Source of the DNA: a virus
Strand: one strand, 5' to 3'
Length of the DNA: 26,714 bases
Virus record (IMG/VR): IMGVR_UViG_3300021478_000277
Location: 1-26,714 of that record
Positions 12,681-20,814 of this stretch are shown in pieces. Each line of letters starts with the position of its first letter. Within the stretch, counting starts at the first letter, position 1. The position numbers were made by a program, and so were the translations under genes. The notes beneath the pieces were generated by a model, which was not told the DNA's origin, ran no database searches, and saw nothing but the letters and a program-made list of their open reading frames with translations.

Positions 12681-14698
12681 GTAGTCCTCCACACATCGCT
12701 TGCTGCTGGTGCCGTCGCCGCCGCTACGTCGCTGAACATCTGGAGGGTTACCGAGGTGGTGCTTAGAGCGCCGGTCTGCTGAATGATGAAGTTTGTTGTG
12801 CTGATGGCGCTGGTGTGGCTCGCTTCGCAATGCCAATCAGTAGTCGCTGCTGGCATCGTGATCGTACAGCCGCCAGAGGTAGGCGCTGTCCCGGTGAATA
12901 TGTTGAATGATGCTGTACCGTTTGGATTCTGAATCGCCGCTACTGTTCCGCCGCAGCCTGCTCCTGCTATCGTTGGAACTGTTGTTGAAACCAATAGATT
13001 AGCGCCTATAGACAAAGAATTGTTCAAAGCTAAACCCGCAACGCCCCAAGTGAAGTCGCAGGTTCCCAGAACAGCACTATTACCGCCGTGCGCTAAGCAA
13101 AACGTTGATGCTGTTTGGTTTTGAATCAACCCGAAATTTGCTCCAGAAGCATTGATAATAAATCCCGGTACAAGAAGAGGAGCAGAAAGAAAATTTGGGG
13201 CAATAAGTCCAGTACCGGCTTTGCTGGTAAGCACTTCTAAAGCACCTCCAGCTTGTTCTTTAATGGTAGCGTAATTGGTGCTGGAAACGGGATCGAATGC
13301 AGCAAACGCTATACCCTGGGACGGGTTGTTGACGCCACTGGCTACTGGATTAAAGAGTATCCCCGCATTGCCGTTAATGGTACTTGGTATGTGAGTTGCG
13401 GCAACGTCGAAGTATATTCCAAAAGGCCAGAAACAAGTGGGTGTGCATGCAGGACTCTGAATCGGGTAGCCAATTTCAACGCCTCGACTATCGGTAGGCT
13501 GAGCGTTGAACAATGCATTCACTAGCATTCCATGAGCAAGAGATGTTACAGCGTTCGTGTTAACGTCAAACTCTGCACCGTAGATATTTACCGATGGATT
13601 CGCAGCGACATCGGTAGCTACTGTGTTGATGCCCCACACCCTCCCGTTATTCGTCGTTGTCGCTCGCGCACCGCCGAATAGAGCTACCGCTGCTGTCGCT
13701 GTACCAGATTGATTCTCGACAAACCCGCCTTCGGCATTCGCTTGAAATGTTGTCGAAGAGGCTGGAACAGTAACACAGTTAGTGAATGCTTGCTGACCGT
13801 TCTGGCCGGTGAATACCAGCCTGTACTGCTGCTCTGGGTTGCAACCATTTACACTGGTTTCAAATAGCCCTTGCGTTGTCCGCCCGGTGAAGTTACCAGG
13901 GCCAGTAAGTACCCAAGGGTGCCCGTCGATTATTCTGCTAACGGCATTGCCATTGCGGAAGTCTAGGAAAGTCTGCCCTCCCAAGGGGATGCCAGGAGCG
14001 CCGGCAGAGGACGGAACTGTTGCAGGTATGATTTCGGCTCCAGGTGCTCCCGTAGCAGCTTGTACGGAAGGCAGAATGCCGATAGCTGTGTTAGATACCG
14101 GAGGCTGCGTGCCGCTTGTCGGCGGTGTTGTAGTCTGAGCATCTTGCAAGTTCAAAGCTACAGAAGAATGGCCAAGGAAATAGTTCCCTGCACCACCTGT
14201 TTGCCAGTACACATTGTAGGAAACCGCTCCCGCAGGAGGAGGAAACTCCATCTGCACGCAATATAGGATCGTGGTTGCGCCTCCGGTAACTTCCGCACCG
14301 GCTGCCGGTGGTGATGGAGTAGTCTCGCCAGACGTCCCGCCATTGAAGGTAACTTCGCATTTATAGTTATTGGCTGCTACGGAACCGCCAGTTGCTACCT
14401 GAGACGTGCTTGCGGCGTTAACCGGGGCTGCTACCGTGGCAGTAGTAGAGAATTGATCGGCAAAGGTGATGCTGTTTAGAGTCTTGGTACTAACTGATCC
14501 TAATGGGTTTGTAAAAGTCCATATACCTGTAACCGTGCAATTCAGGTTTGCAGCACAGAAGGTGTTAACTTGGGGGAAAATTAATGGAGTCACTTTTATA
14601 GCGTGGAAACTCGGGATCTTTGGCGCATGGAGCGTGTAGTCATGCGGGCGAGCCGCGGCCGAGGTCGCAAAGAGCAAGAAAATTAGCAGTCGTTTCAT
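12665..14698 (-). CDS. Exported tail-fibre-like protein (677 aa)
   Basis: The ATG at 14698 gives a classic signal (MKRLLIFLLFATSAAA) with cleavage near residue 16; a TTG at 14704 would add two residues and overlap the upstream stop. The mature part starts with an Ile/Phe-rich region containing FCAANLNC, then a fibre-type motif (GIWTFTNPLGSVSTKTLNSI) and a Fn3-like domain with YKCEVTF and VSYNVYWQTGG. A middle beta domain (FLDFRNGNAVSRIIDGHPWV) and a long shaft rich in Asn, Gly and Thr follow. The C-terminal part (CEASHTSAISTTNFIIQQTG then VWRTTCTAN) could be a trimerisation or receptor-binding end. Ten or so cysteines, several paired in sequence, fit an oxidising compartment. Confidence 0.72.
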   Translation of the reverse strand: MKRLLIFLLFATSAAARPHDYTLHAPKIPSFHAIKVTPLIFPQVNTFCAANLNCTVTGIWTFTNPLGSVSTKTLNSITFADQFSTTATVAAPVNAASTSQVATGGSVAANNYKCEVTFNGGTSGETTPSPPAAGAEVTGGATTILYCVQMEFPPPAGAVSYNVYWQTGGAGNYFLGHSSVALNLQDAQTTTPPTSGTQPPVSNTAIGILPSVQAATGAPGAEIIPATVPSSAGAPGIPLGGQTFLDFRNGNAVSRIIDGHPWVLTGPGNFTGRTTQGLFETSVNGCNPEQQYRLVFTGQNGQQAFTNCVTVPASSTTFQANAEGGFVENQSGTATAAVALFGGARATTTNNGRVWGINTVATDVAANPSVNIYGAEFDVNTNAVTSLAHGMLVNALFNAQPTDSRGVEIGYPIQSPACTPTCFWPFGIYFDVAATHIPSTINGNAGILFNPVASGVNNPSQGIAFAAFDPVSSTNYATIKEQAGGALEVLTSKAGTGLIAPNFLSAPLLVPGFIINASGANFGLIQNQTASTFCLAHGGNSAVLGTCDFTWGVAGLALNNSLSIGANLLVSTTVPTIAGAGCGGTVAAIQNPNGTASFNIFTGTAPTSGGCTITMPAATTDWHCEASHTSAISTTNFIIQQTGALSTTSVTLQMFSDVAAATAPAASDVWRTTCTAN

Positions 14699-14700
14699 GG

Positions 14701-16215
14701 TCAAAATGGCCCTTCAAGTCTGAAATGTAGCGCATAAGCCATGGATGTAGCTCCGCTTGTGGCGTATCCCGTAGTCTGATAGCTTATAGCAACACCACTC
14801 TTGGCAAAAAAGTATGGGATACTTGCTCCCAATGCGCTGGAGGTTCCTACAGTATTGGTCGAACTGGTCGTAGTGAGGTTTTGCGTTGCTGCTGTGTTTG
14901 CGTCTCCATCGTTGTAGGTCACTGAGCATACAGGGAGAGTGGAACTGATTGTCGCTGCTTGCGTGATTACCAGATAGCAAGAAGCGCGATAGAATCCATT
15001 GACGGAAGGCGTTACCAATGGCGTTGATGAGACGTTGGCTACTAAGCCAGTCGTATTTGCAGCTGTTACCACTATAGGAGGCGTAGCCAAAGGGCGTATT
15101 TCATTCGGGAAAAGGTCGATTGCAGTGACTCCGCCAGCCCCGGTTAAAAGGACTCTACCAATTACCTGCCCTCCAGAAGTTGGGAAAGTCGCTGAGCCGG
15201 AATCGTGGCAAGTTCCTGTCAAAGTAGAGCTTATTTGCACGTAGTCTCCTGCCGTTGTGGCACCATCGAATATGCAAGGAGTCTGGCCTACAGTGCTGAT
15301 GGAAGATGTAGGGCCGTTCCCGCAAGTTGAAATACAAACGCCTATAGCCCCGCCAGTATCCGTAGTAGCGGTAACGATTGCGCAAGCGCTGGCTGTAGGA
15401 CATGAAACGGTTGTCAGCTTCGCAATCTGGTTAAGGCCAGTTCCTACACCGGTATTGTTGTTGAAAACCGATACGACATTCCCGCTGAAAGTACCGCCAT
15501 TGATCACAGGGCTAGTCAGCGTTTTGTTTGTCAGTGTGTCTGTGGTATTCCGGCCTACCAGCGTGTCGGTGGTTATCGGGAATGTCAGCGTAATGGCTCC
15601 TGCCGGTGCTGGAGCATTTAGAGTAGTGGTGTTTGGCGAGGTCCCTAGCACTAATTGGTTCACGCTTGGCGTAATCTTGATTGGCTGGCTGAAAGTCTGC
15701 ACGCCTGACCAAGTGTTGGAGAGCGATAGCAGGCCAAGCTGGCCGGTAATGCCATCAACGGACCAGATTTGCGTGCCTGTAGCGCAGGCCACCCCGCCAG
15801 CAGAGAAAAGAACCAATTTGTAGCCCTGTGAGGTAAGCCAAATGCTTGCACGGCCTCCAGCGTCAAGAATGATCGGATTTGTCGATGCAGTTAGCCCCGT
15901 AGAATCAACATATGTAGCCTGTGGCGTACTAGTACCTGCTGCATACGAAAAAACGCACCCACCTGCCAATGGGACTCCGTTGTTCGAAAAAAACTGCAAT
16001 TTAGGTTCTGGCGACAAGGATACCGCAACTTGCGCTTTGGTTGTTGCACATAAAGTGAAAAGTGCTATAATGGCAACTACGAGCCTAGCAATTGCAGGTG
16101 GGCGACACGCGCAGAACAAATTCAGAATCGCCGAGATTATAAGCCTCGGTGCGATATAGGTCGGAAGCGCATAACTATTTCCGGTCGTAGCTGGAGATAT
16201 GCGTAGTCGTTTCAT
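14701..16215 (-). CDS. Tail-fibre/tailspike protein with N-terminal export signal (504 aa)
   Basis: The ATG at 16215 overlaps the stop of the upstream ejection-protein gene (ATGA). After a long N-region, a hydrophobic segment (LVVAIIALFTLCATTKA, residues 45-61) ends with a TKA-Q cleavage-like site. Directly after it comes the domain seen at the extreme N-terminus of many tailspikes: PKLQFFSNNGVPLAGG, then YAAGTSTPQATYVDSTG and NPIILDAGGRASIWL (residues 71-127). A shaft motif DTLVGRNTTDTLTNKTLTSP (about residues 214-233) is typical of tail fibres, and a C-terminal beta domain follows. In P22-like phages this is the place of the tailspike gene. The signal before a head-binding-type domain is anomalous. 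Confidence 0.78.
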   Translation of the reverse strand: MKRLRISPATTGNSYALPTYIAPRLIISAILNLFCACRPPAIARLVVAIIALFTLCATTKAQVAVSLSPEPKLQFFSNNGVPLAGGCVFSYAAGTSTPQATYVDSTGLTASTNPIILDAGGRASIWLTSQGYKLVLFSAGGVACATGTQIWSVDGITGQLGLLSLSNTWSGVQTFSQPIKITPSVNQLVLGTSPNTTTLNAPAPAGAITLTFPITTDTLVGRNTTDTLTNKTLTSPVINGGTFSGNVVSVFNNNTGVGTGLNQIAKLTTVSCPTASACAIVTATTDTGGAIGVCISTCGNGPTSSISTVGQTPCIFDGATTAGDYVQISSTLTGTCHDSGSATFPTSGGQVIGRVLLTGAGGVTAIDLFPNEIRPLATPPIVVTAANTTGLVANVSSTPLVTPSVNGFYRASCYLVITQAATISSTLPVCSVTYNDGDANTAATQNLTTTSSTNTVGTSSALGASIPYFFAKSGVAISYQTTGYATSGATSMAYALHFRLEGPF

Positions 16216-17516
16216 TGCGCTCCCATCTTAGCCTTAACCAGCATAGAATCGCGTGTTTTTCTGTCAGCCAGCTTGTAGCGCTGGTAGGCTTCGGGATCCT
16301 TCATGATTCTCTGCAATGCTTCTCCTTCGCTCAATGGATTGATTGGGCCAGCCCTGGTTGCGCGTATCTGCTGAGCCAGTTTCTCGCCTTCTGTGGGCTG
16401 GTCATAGGCTGTAGAGACGCCTTTCAGGAAGGTGCGGCGCTCCGGGCCTGTGTAAGTTTCGCTGTCGGCTACGCGGCGCTCGCCCGCCAAGTCGCTTAGA
16501 TTCGCCTCTTGCCGCGGCCCTGGATAGCCTACACCTTCTTTTGGCGTGTAGATGACGGGCTTGTTGAGGTTCTGGAGCACGTCTCCGGCTCCTGGTGCGC
16601 CTCGCTGGGCGGCTGCTGGCAACTCAGTTTCTCTGCCAATCGACCACATGGCTCCTGGGCGGTCGCTGGGCAGCGGTGCGCGGGGCTCGGGGATGACGGA
16701 AGTATCAGGCGGAGCGTTCTTGGCAGCTTGGCTGTCGGCAAAGCGCTTCTTGGCCGCGGCCAGTCTATCCGCTGTTTGCTGGCGCTTGACTGCCGCTGCT
16801 TGCTCTGTGGCGTCCTGCGTCTCCAGCTTCCCTCTGTCAGATAGGAACTTTTGGCGAGCCGTTTCCGCTGCTGTCATCTGGTCTTGCAGCTTTGCGGCAG
16901 TGGCCTCCCCCGCTTGGGCCTTTGCTGCTGCCAATGCTTCAGGTGGAGCTGGAACAAGTGATCTTATGAGATTCTCTGGCATCTGCGTAGGGTGTAGGAC
17001 TGATTTAGCGATAGTCGATAGCTCTGGAGTTCCATCAGCCGCCACTTTGCCGCTAAAGAATAGCTTGCTGAGGCCAGATTTAAGCTCTGGAGCGACCGCT
17101 CCAAGGCCCTCGAGCGCGCCAGTAGTTCCTCCCCATATAGCGCCAGCTTTGGCCGATTGTCCTGGGTCTACTGTGCCAGTCGTGGCGAACTGCCCAGCAG
17201 CGTTACCAGCCGCCGCACCTCCGCCAGTGCCCAACATGCGTACAATCGTTCCCAAGACGCCGCGCAGGGCTGGAACAGATTCACCGCCGAGCACGCCACC
17301 AGTTGTCTCTGCCGCCGATACTGCACCAGCCTTCTTGCCTGCATCAAACTCCGGCTGGTCCTCGGGATTCTGCATCTTCTGGCCAGCCTGAGCTGAAGTC
17401 ATGTTTTGTAAGAAACGCTGTCTGGCCTTCTCGCTAGGCGAAAGAACTGAGGTATCCGGTGTAATCGTGATGGGATTAGCTTGCGCGTCGGGCGTAATGG
17501 TTATTGTGCCACCCAT
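16212..17516 (-). CDS. DNA-ejection/internal virion protein, gp16-position (434 aa)
   Basis: The product begins MGGTITITPDAQANPITI and has a low-complexity, Ala/Gly-rich composition with hydrophobic glycine-rich stretches (TGGGAAAGNAAGQFATTG; AGAIWGGTTGALEGLGAV), followed by an Ala/Lys/Gln-rich coiled coil (about residues 200-270) and a C-terminal region with Tyr/Arg/Pro. Ejected proteins of P22-like phages (gp7, gp20, gp16) show this mix of membrane-active and coiled-coil segments and sit between the tail accessory genes and the tailspike. The identity is by composition and synteny rather than by a signature motif. The start overlaps the upstream gene by 16 bases. Confidence 0.6.
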   Translation of the reverse strand: MGGTITITPDAQANPITITPDTSVLSPSEKARQRFLQNMTSAQAGQKMQNPEDQPEFDAGKKAGAVSAAETTGGVLGGESVPALRGVLGTIVRMLGTGGGAAAGNAAGQFATTGTVDPGQSAKAGAIWGGTTGALEGLGAVAPELKSGLSKLFFSGKVAADGTPELSTIAKSVLHPTQMPENLIRSLVPAPPEALAAAKAQAGEATAAKLQDQMTAAETARQKFLSDRGKLETQDATEQAAAVKRQQTADRLAAAKKRFADSQAAKNAPPDTSVIPEPRAPLPSDRPGAMWSIGRETELPAAAQRGAPGAGDVLQNLNKPVIYTPKEGVGYPGPRQEANLSDLAGERRVADSETYTGPERRTFLKGVSTAYDQPTEGEKLAQQIRATRAGPINPLSEGEALQRIMKDPEAYQRYKLADRKTRDSMLVKAKMGAQ

Positions 17517-19000
17517 TTGCCCCCCTTGACCACGTATGGCTTGCCATCAGAGCCTTTTCCTGTCTGCCCTTCTTTCAGTCCGTTGGACGAGCCTCCAGCG
17601 ACGTGCTGTGTAGTGGAATCACCAGCCCTTTTCTGGTAGTACGCGCCAGCCCCGCCCTGCTTGGAGTGCGTCTGATAACTCTCTGGCCGGGCGTTGTCGA
17701 TGAAGGTCTGCACGGAATCAACGTTGCTGCCAAGTGCGCCCTTGACCGCTTCCGGCCCATTCTTGAAGTGGTTCAGGAGGTTGGCTTCTGTCTCCTTTAC
17801 GCCTTCTTGCGAGCGGAATCCGTGAACGCCTGAATTGGCCATAGCAATGTTGTGGATGCGGTTGCCAATGGCTGAAATATCGGGATCGTTGTTGCCAATC
17901 ATCTGCTCTACGTTTGTGAACCTGCCAGAGATAGCGCCAACCAGGTCAGGACGCTTGGCGAGCGAAGCGTTTACAGCAGTGGCGTTCTCCGAGATGTTCT
18001 CGGCCAGTTCAGCCTTTTTCTTCTCGTCGGCGGTGACTTTTGGCTTCCATTCTGAGCCAGCTGTCGCAGCAGCGGTAGCGGAGGCCTTTGCAGCAGCCGC
18101 AGCAGCTTCATTCTGGACCTTCTCAGGGCTTAGCAGGATATTGGCTCGCGCTGCGCCTTCTGCCTTAGATAGCGCCAGTTTGTTGGCCTGTATGTCTGGG
18201 TTTAGCGCCTCTTCTGTCTTGCCAGCTTCGGCTGACGCTTGGCTGAGTACGCCTTTTGCACCTTCGAGGTCGCCCCTTTGCAGGAAGAAATTGGCTTGTG
18301 ACTTGTAGCGCTGGTTGGCTCCGCTGGTGGTCTTGCCTGTTGGCGGAAAGATTTGGTCTAGCTGCTTATCCATTGCACCAGATTGCAGGCCTGATTGCTG
18401 CTTGACCTTCAATTGGGCAAGAGCGGCATCTTGCTTGTCCTTTTCTGCTTCGGCTTTCTTTAGATAATCAGCAGTGAACGCAGACATCCCCATCAATGAC
18501 TTCTGTAAGCCCTGGAGTTGTTCGGGATTTTGATAATTCATGGCTTTGGCGTGTTGCGGATCGAGCCACTGATTCTGTACGGCGTTTTGCTTGAATGCTT
18601 CAAAGGCTTGCGGCTGCTTATCAGGGTCTTGCTGGAGCACGTTGTCAATGCCAGCGGCTATATGTTGGTTTTTGTCGTTCTGTGTCTCGAATTGCATCTT
18701 GGCGGCATCGGCATCATTCTTGATGGTCTGTGAAGCCTTGGCGTGCATGTCGAGGATGTGCGACTGCATCCCTACAACTGACTGCGCGGAAGCTCCATTC
18801 TTTCTTAGCAGATCTACGTAATCATTGAAATCCTTGCCATCCCATTGCTGCATGGCTCGCTGGCCAGCTTGTTGGTCTTGCAACTGGATTTGCTGTTGCT
18901 GGTTCTGCATGGCAAGATTCTTTAACTGCAAAGCCTTAGCTTGCTGGTCAAGCACATTAGGCTGTTGCTGAATCGACAAAGCCGCTAGAGGTACGCCCAT
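17501..19000 (-). CDS. DNA-ejection/internal virion protein, gp20-position (499 aa)
   Basis: The product is strongly Gln-rich at its N-terminus (LQLKNLAMQNQQQQIQLQDQ) and coiled-coil through most of its length, with long Ala/Lys/Gln helices. A recognisable globular part is at about residues 370-450 (NRIHNIAMANSGVHGFRSQE, then AVKGALGSNVDSVQTFIDNA) and a Gly/Ser tail ends KEGQTGKGSDGKPYVVKGG. This tail resembles the 'G.DGKPYVVK' ending of several phage internal virion proteins as I recall. Position and composition match an ejection protein that forms the trans-envelope DNA channel. Start ATG follows the upstream stop directly. Confidence 0.65.
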   Translation of the reverse strand: MGVPLAALSIQQQPNVLDQQAKALQLKNLAMQNQQQQIQLQDQQAGQRAMQQWDGKDFNDYVDLLRKNGASAQSVVGMQSHILDMHAKASQTIKNDADAAKMQFETQNDKNQHIAAGIDNVLQQDPDKQPQAFEAFKQNAVQNQWLDPQHAKAMNYQNPEQLQGLQKSLMGMSAFTADYLKKAEAEKDKQDAALAQLKVKQQSGLQSGAMDKQLDQIFPPTGKTTSGANQRYKSQANFFLQRGDLEGAKGVLSQASAEAGKTEEALNPDIQANKLALSKAEGAARANILLSPEKVQNEAAAAAAKASATAAATAGSEWKPKVTADEKKKAELAENISENATAVNASLAKRPDLVGAISGRFTNVEQMIGNNDPDISAIGNRIHNIAMANSGVHGFRSQEGVKETEANLLNHFKNGPEAVKGALGSNVDSVQTFIDNARPESYQTHSKQGGAGAYYQKRAGDSTTQHVAGGSSNGLKEGQTGKGSDGKPYVVKGGKWVAQ

Positions 19001-19813
19001 TTACGGTTGCCCTCCAAGAAGATTAGCAACAGTATCACCTGGATTTGTACCCGCAGGGATGCCAGGGATCCCTCCAGTTGGACCAAGCATAGAAAGTTGC
19101 GCTAGGTTGCTAAGACCACCAATACCAGCATTGGCTACTCCGGCATAGCCGCTAGCCGTGGCCGCTCCTTGATTAAGCAGGCTGTTTCCAATCTGCTGGC
19201 CACTGCCTAGCAATGTGTTGCTGATATTATTGGCGGCTCCCTGGCCTTGCTGTCCAAGCTGGCCTGCCGCGGTTTGCCCAGCTCCAGCTACTGAAGCTAG
19301 CCTGTTGAACTGATTGGCTTGGTTCTGCTCAAAGATGTTGTAATTCTGCTGATACTGACCTAGTGCCCGGTTGTAGACGTTTGAATATTCGTTTGAAGCA
19401 TAATCCTGCCCGTATTGCTGGATGGCTTTGGCCGTACCCCCAGTAAGGAGGTTTCCGCTAGCCGCCGCGGAGTTTTGCAGAGCTTGATTGCCTTGCTGAA
19501 GCCTGAATTGATAGCCAGGATCATTTTGCTCAGTGGCCCCTGTAGGCGCTTGGAATTGCTGGTTCCATGGCTGGAAATTCTGCGCCAAATTTGATAGTTG
19601 GCCGACAGCACCTTGCCCAGCTTGGAGCCATGGCGCCATGTTCTTTTGCTGGGTATTCCATTGCTGCTCTTGGAATTGAAGAGCTTGCTGGGCATTTTGT
19701 GATTGGAGACTGGCGGCATTGCCAGCTGCTCCAGCTTGTGTACTGGCAGCAAATCCGGCACCAACAGCTCCAATAAGAGCTCCACCGCCTATCGCTATGG
19801 CAACAAATGACAT
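19001..19813 (-). CDS. DNA transfer/ejection protein, gp7-position (270 aa)
   Basis: The product begins MSFVAIAIGGGALIGAVGAG, a glycine-rich hydrophobic segment that can insert in membranes, followed by a Gln/Ala-rich helix (NAQQALQFQEQQWNTQQKNM) and WLQAGQGAVGQLSNL. The DPGYQFRLQQGNQALQNSAA motif and the QQYGQDYASNEYSNVYNRAL region with a regular Asn/Gln/Tyr pattern are typical of phage 'DNA transfer protein' homologues as I remember them. It would be packaged in the virion and ejected with the DNA. It overlaps the upstream cupin-like gene by 19 bases. Confidence 0.7.
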   Translation of the reverse strand: MSFVAIAIGGGALIGAVGAGFAASTQAGAAGNAASLQSQNAQQALQFQEQQWNTQQKNMAPWLQAGQGAVGQLSNLAQNFQPWNQQFQAPTGATEQNDPGYQFRLQQGNQALQNSAAASGNLLTGGTAKAIQQYGQDYASNEYSNVYNRALGQYQQNYNIFEQNQANQFNRLASVAGAGQTAAGQLGQQGQGAANNISNTLLGSGQQIGNSLLNQGAATASGYAGVANAGIGGLSNLAQLSMLGPTGGIPGIPAGTNPGDTVANLLGGQP

Positions 19814-20250
19814 TTGCTAGCCTCAAACTCTTCAAATGTATCCACTACCAAAAGCTCCTCAGCTTTATCAGGGTCAGTTTCTCTGCAAGAATGAACTGTA
19901 GTCCATACCGTCTCTTCATGGGCATAGCCTACCCGCTTGATCCCAGGCTTTGATATGATCGTTGCTGGAGCCACGATACGCTTAACGCCAGCCTCAGTAA
20001 GTACCGAAATATCTCCCTTAGAAATTATGTTGATGTGCTCGAAAAGATGAATCTTGCCAGTCAATAGCGTGCCTTTAGGGATGGTAATTTCCCTAGCATA
20101 CAGCCCATCCGCGAAGTAGTGCACTGGTTCAATGTGAATCTGTTCCTGCTTGCGCATCCCATCCTCTAGCTTTATGATCTTATCGCGCAAGACATCCTGA
20201 CCGCTTGTAATGGCGGTCGAATCAAACGGATCAATGAACCTTTCTTCCAT
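19795..20250 (-). CDS. Cupin-like phage protein (151 aa)
   Basis: The ATG at 20250 shares a base with the stop of the upstream gene (TAATG); a longer frame is rejected because its N-terminus lies antisense-like inside that gene. The product begins MEERFIDPFDSTAI, has a helix (DKIIKLEDGMRKQEQI) and then a beta-rich cupin-type stretch: HYFADGLYAREITIPKGTLL, GKIHLFEHINIISKGDISVL and VGYAHEETVWTTVHSC. Small cupin-fold proteins of this pattern (...GK.H...H..ILSKG...) occur between structural genes of several phages; their role is not established. His residues in KIHLFEH and YAHEE could hold a metal. Confidence 0.65.
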   Translation of the reverse strand: MEERFIDPFDSTAITSGQDVLRDKIIKLEDGMRKQEQIHIEPVHYFADGLYAREITIPKGTLLTGKIHLFEHINIISKGDISVLTEAGVKRIVAPATIISKPGIKRVGYAHEETVWTTVHSCRETDPDKAEELLVVDTFEEFEASKCHLLP

Positions 20251-20534
20251 TAAAATGAGTTCAGTGGTATACGTTTCCACTGGTTGACCCCCACAGCCAC
20301 ATATAGAAAGTTCTGATCGTAAAAGAATAGCTGACCTGGCAAGCCTTGCGAACTGGATGTATTCCCTGCTGGCCAAGTTGCGAATGGCGTCGAGAGCGTT
20401 GCGCTGATGTTCTGGAAGTACTTGATCCACGGAAACGAGAAGATCCACACAAGCCTAGCCATCGTTCCTGGCAGCTGAGTGCCTTGCTGAGGAAAGAATT
20501 GCGTGCGAATGGGCGGATCTTGGAACTTAGCCAT
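20250..20534 (-). CDS. Small phage hypothetical protein (94 aa)
   Basis: The ATG follows GGAG and directly follows the upstream stop. The product begins MAKFQDPPIRTQFFPQQGTQ and is rich in Phe, Trp and Pro, with WIKYFQNIS and a terminal strand-like LFFYDQNFLYVAVGVNQWKR. Similar short Trp/Phe-rich proteins are seen between tail genes of environmental podoviruses; no function is known to me. It is probably a tail or fibre accessory protein by position. Coupling to the cupin-like gene is by a one-base overlap. Confidence 0.55.
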   Translation of the reverse strand: MAKFQDPPIRTQFFPQQGTQLPGTMARLVWIFSFPWIKYFQNISATLSTPFATWPAGNTSSSQGLPGQLFFYDQNFLYVAVGVNQWKRIPLNSF

Positions 20535-20813
20535 TTAGCTCCATTCAATCTCCATTTCGCCTGGAGTTGCTCCGGCCGTCACGACTTGCAAGCCTTGCGT
20601 GAAGAATAGCGGTGTCAGCACGCCCAGATTGACCGTAATTGCCGCTGGCGTGGCGCCGTAGATGGTTGTCACGTTGCCGGCAGGATTCGGCCCATCATTC
20701 AGGGTCAATGTCCAGCTCGTGCCAGCCTGTGGAACGCTGATGGCCTGAATGTAGCCGGCAGAACTTAGCTTTAGGTTGAATGTACCGCTAGTCGTGATCT
20801 TGCTTATTGGCAT
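20535..20813 (-). CDS. Small beta-rich virion protein (92 aa)
   Basis: The product begins MPISKITTSGTFNLKLSSAG and alternates Thr/Val/Gly strands (TSWTLTLNDGPNPAGNVTTI; AAITVNLGVLTPLFFTQGLQVV), ending GEMEIEWS. The pattern is that of a small jelly-roll or beta-sandwich decoration or tail protein. No named family is recognised. It is one base from the stop of the downstream gene and one base from the upstream gp10-like gene's stop, fitting a single structural operon. Confidence 0.55.
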   Translation of the reverse strand: MPISKITTSGTFNLKLSSAGYIQAISVPQAGTSWTLTLNDGPNPAGNVTTIYGATPAAITVNLGVLTPLFFTQGLQVVTAGATPGEMEIEWS

Positions 20814-20814
20814 G

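Noticed and set aside
12681-12836. N-terminal extension of the 260-residue fibre-like gene to 12836
   Set aside because: This part lies within the coding end of the upstream gene and reads as His/Ser/Arg-rich shadow sequence; GGAGG and a GTG mark a start at 12680.
15257-15823. Plus-strand open frame of 188 codons inside the 504-residue fibre gene
   Set aside because: Val/Pro-rich antisense of a Thr/Gly/Asn-rich gene, typical of shadows of fibre sequences.
8457-16215. Diversity-generating retroelement acting on the fibre genes
   Set aside because: No reverse transcriptase and no pair of template and variable repeats are seen in the window.
16552-17391. Long plus-strand open frame (279 codons) opposite the 434-residue ejection protein
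   Set aside because: It mirrors the Ala/Gly/Pro-rich codons of the minus-strand gene and lacks a protein-like start; the minus gene fits the operon.
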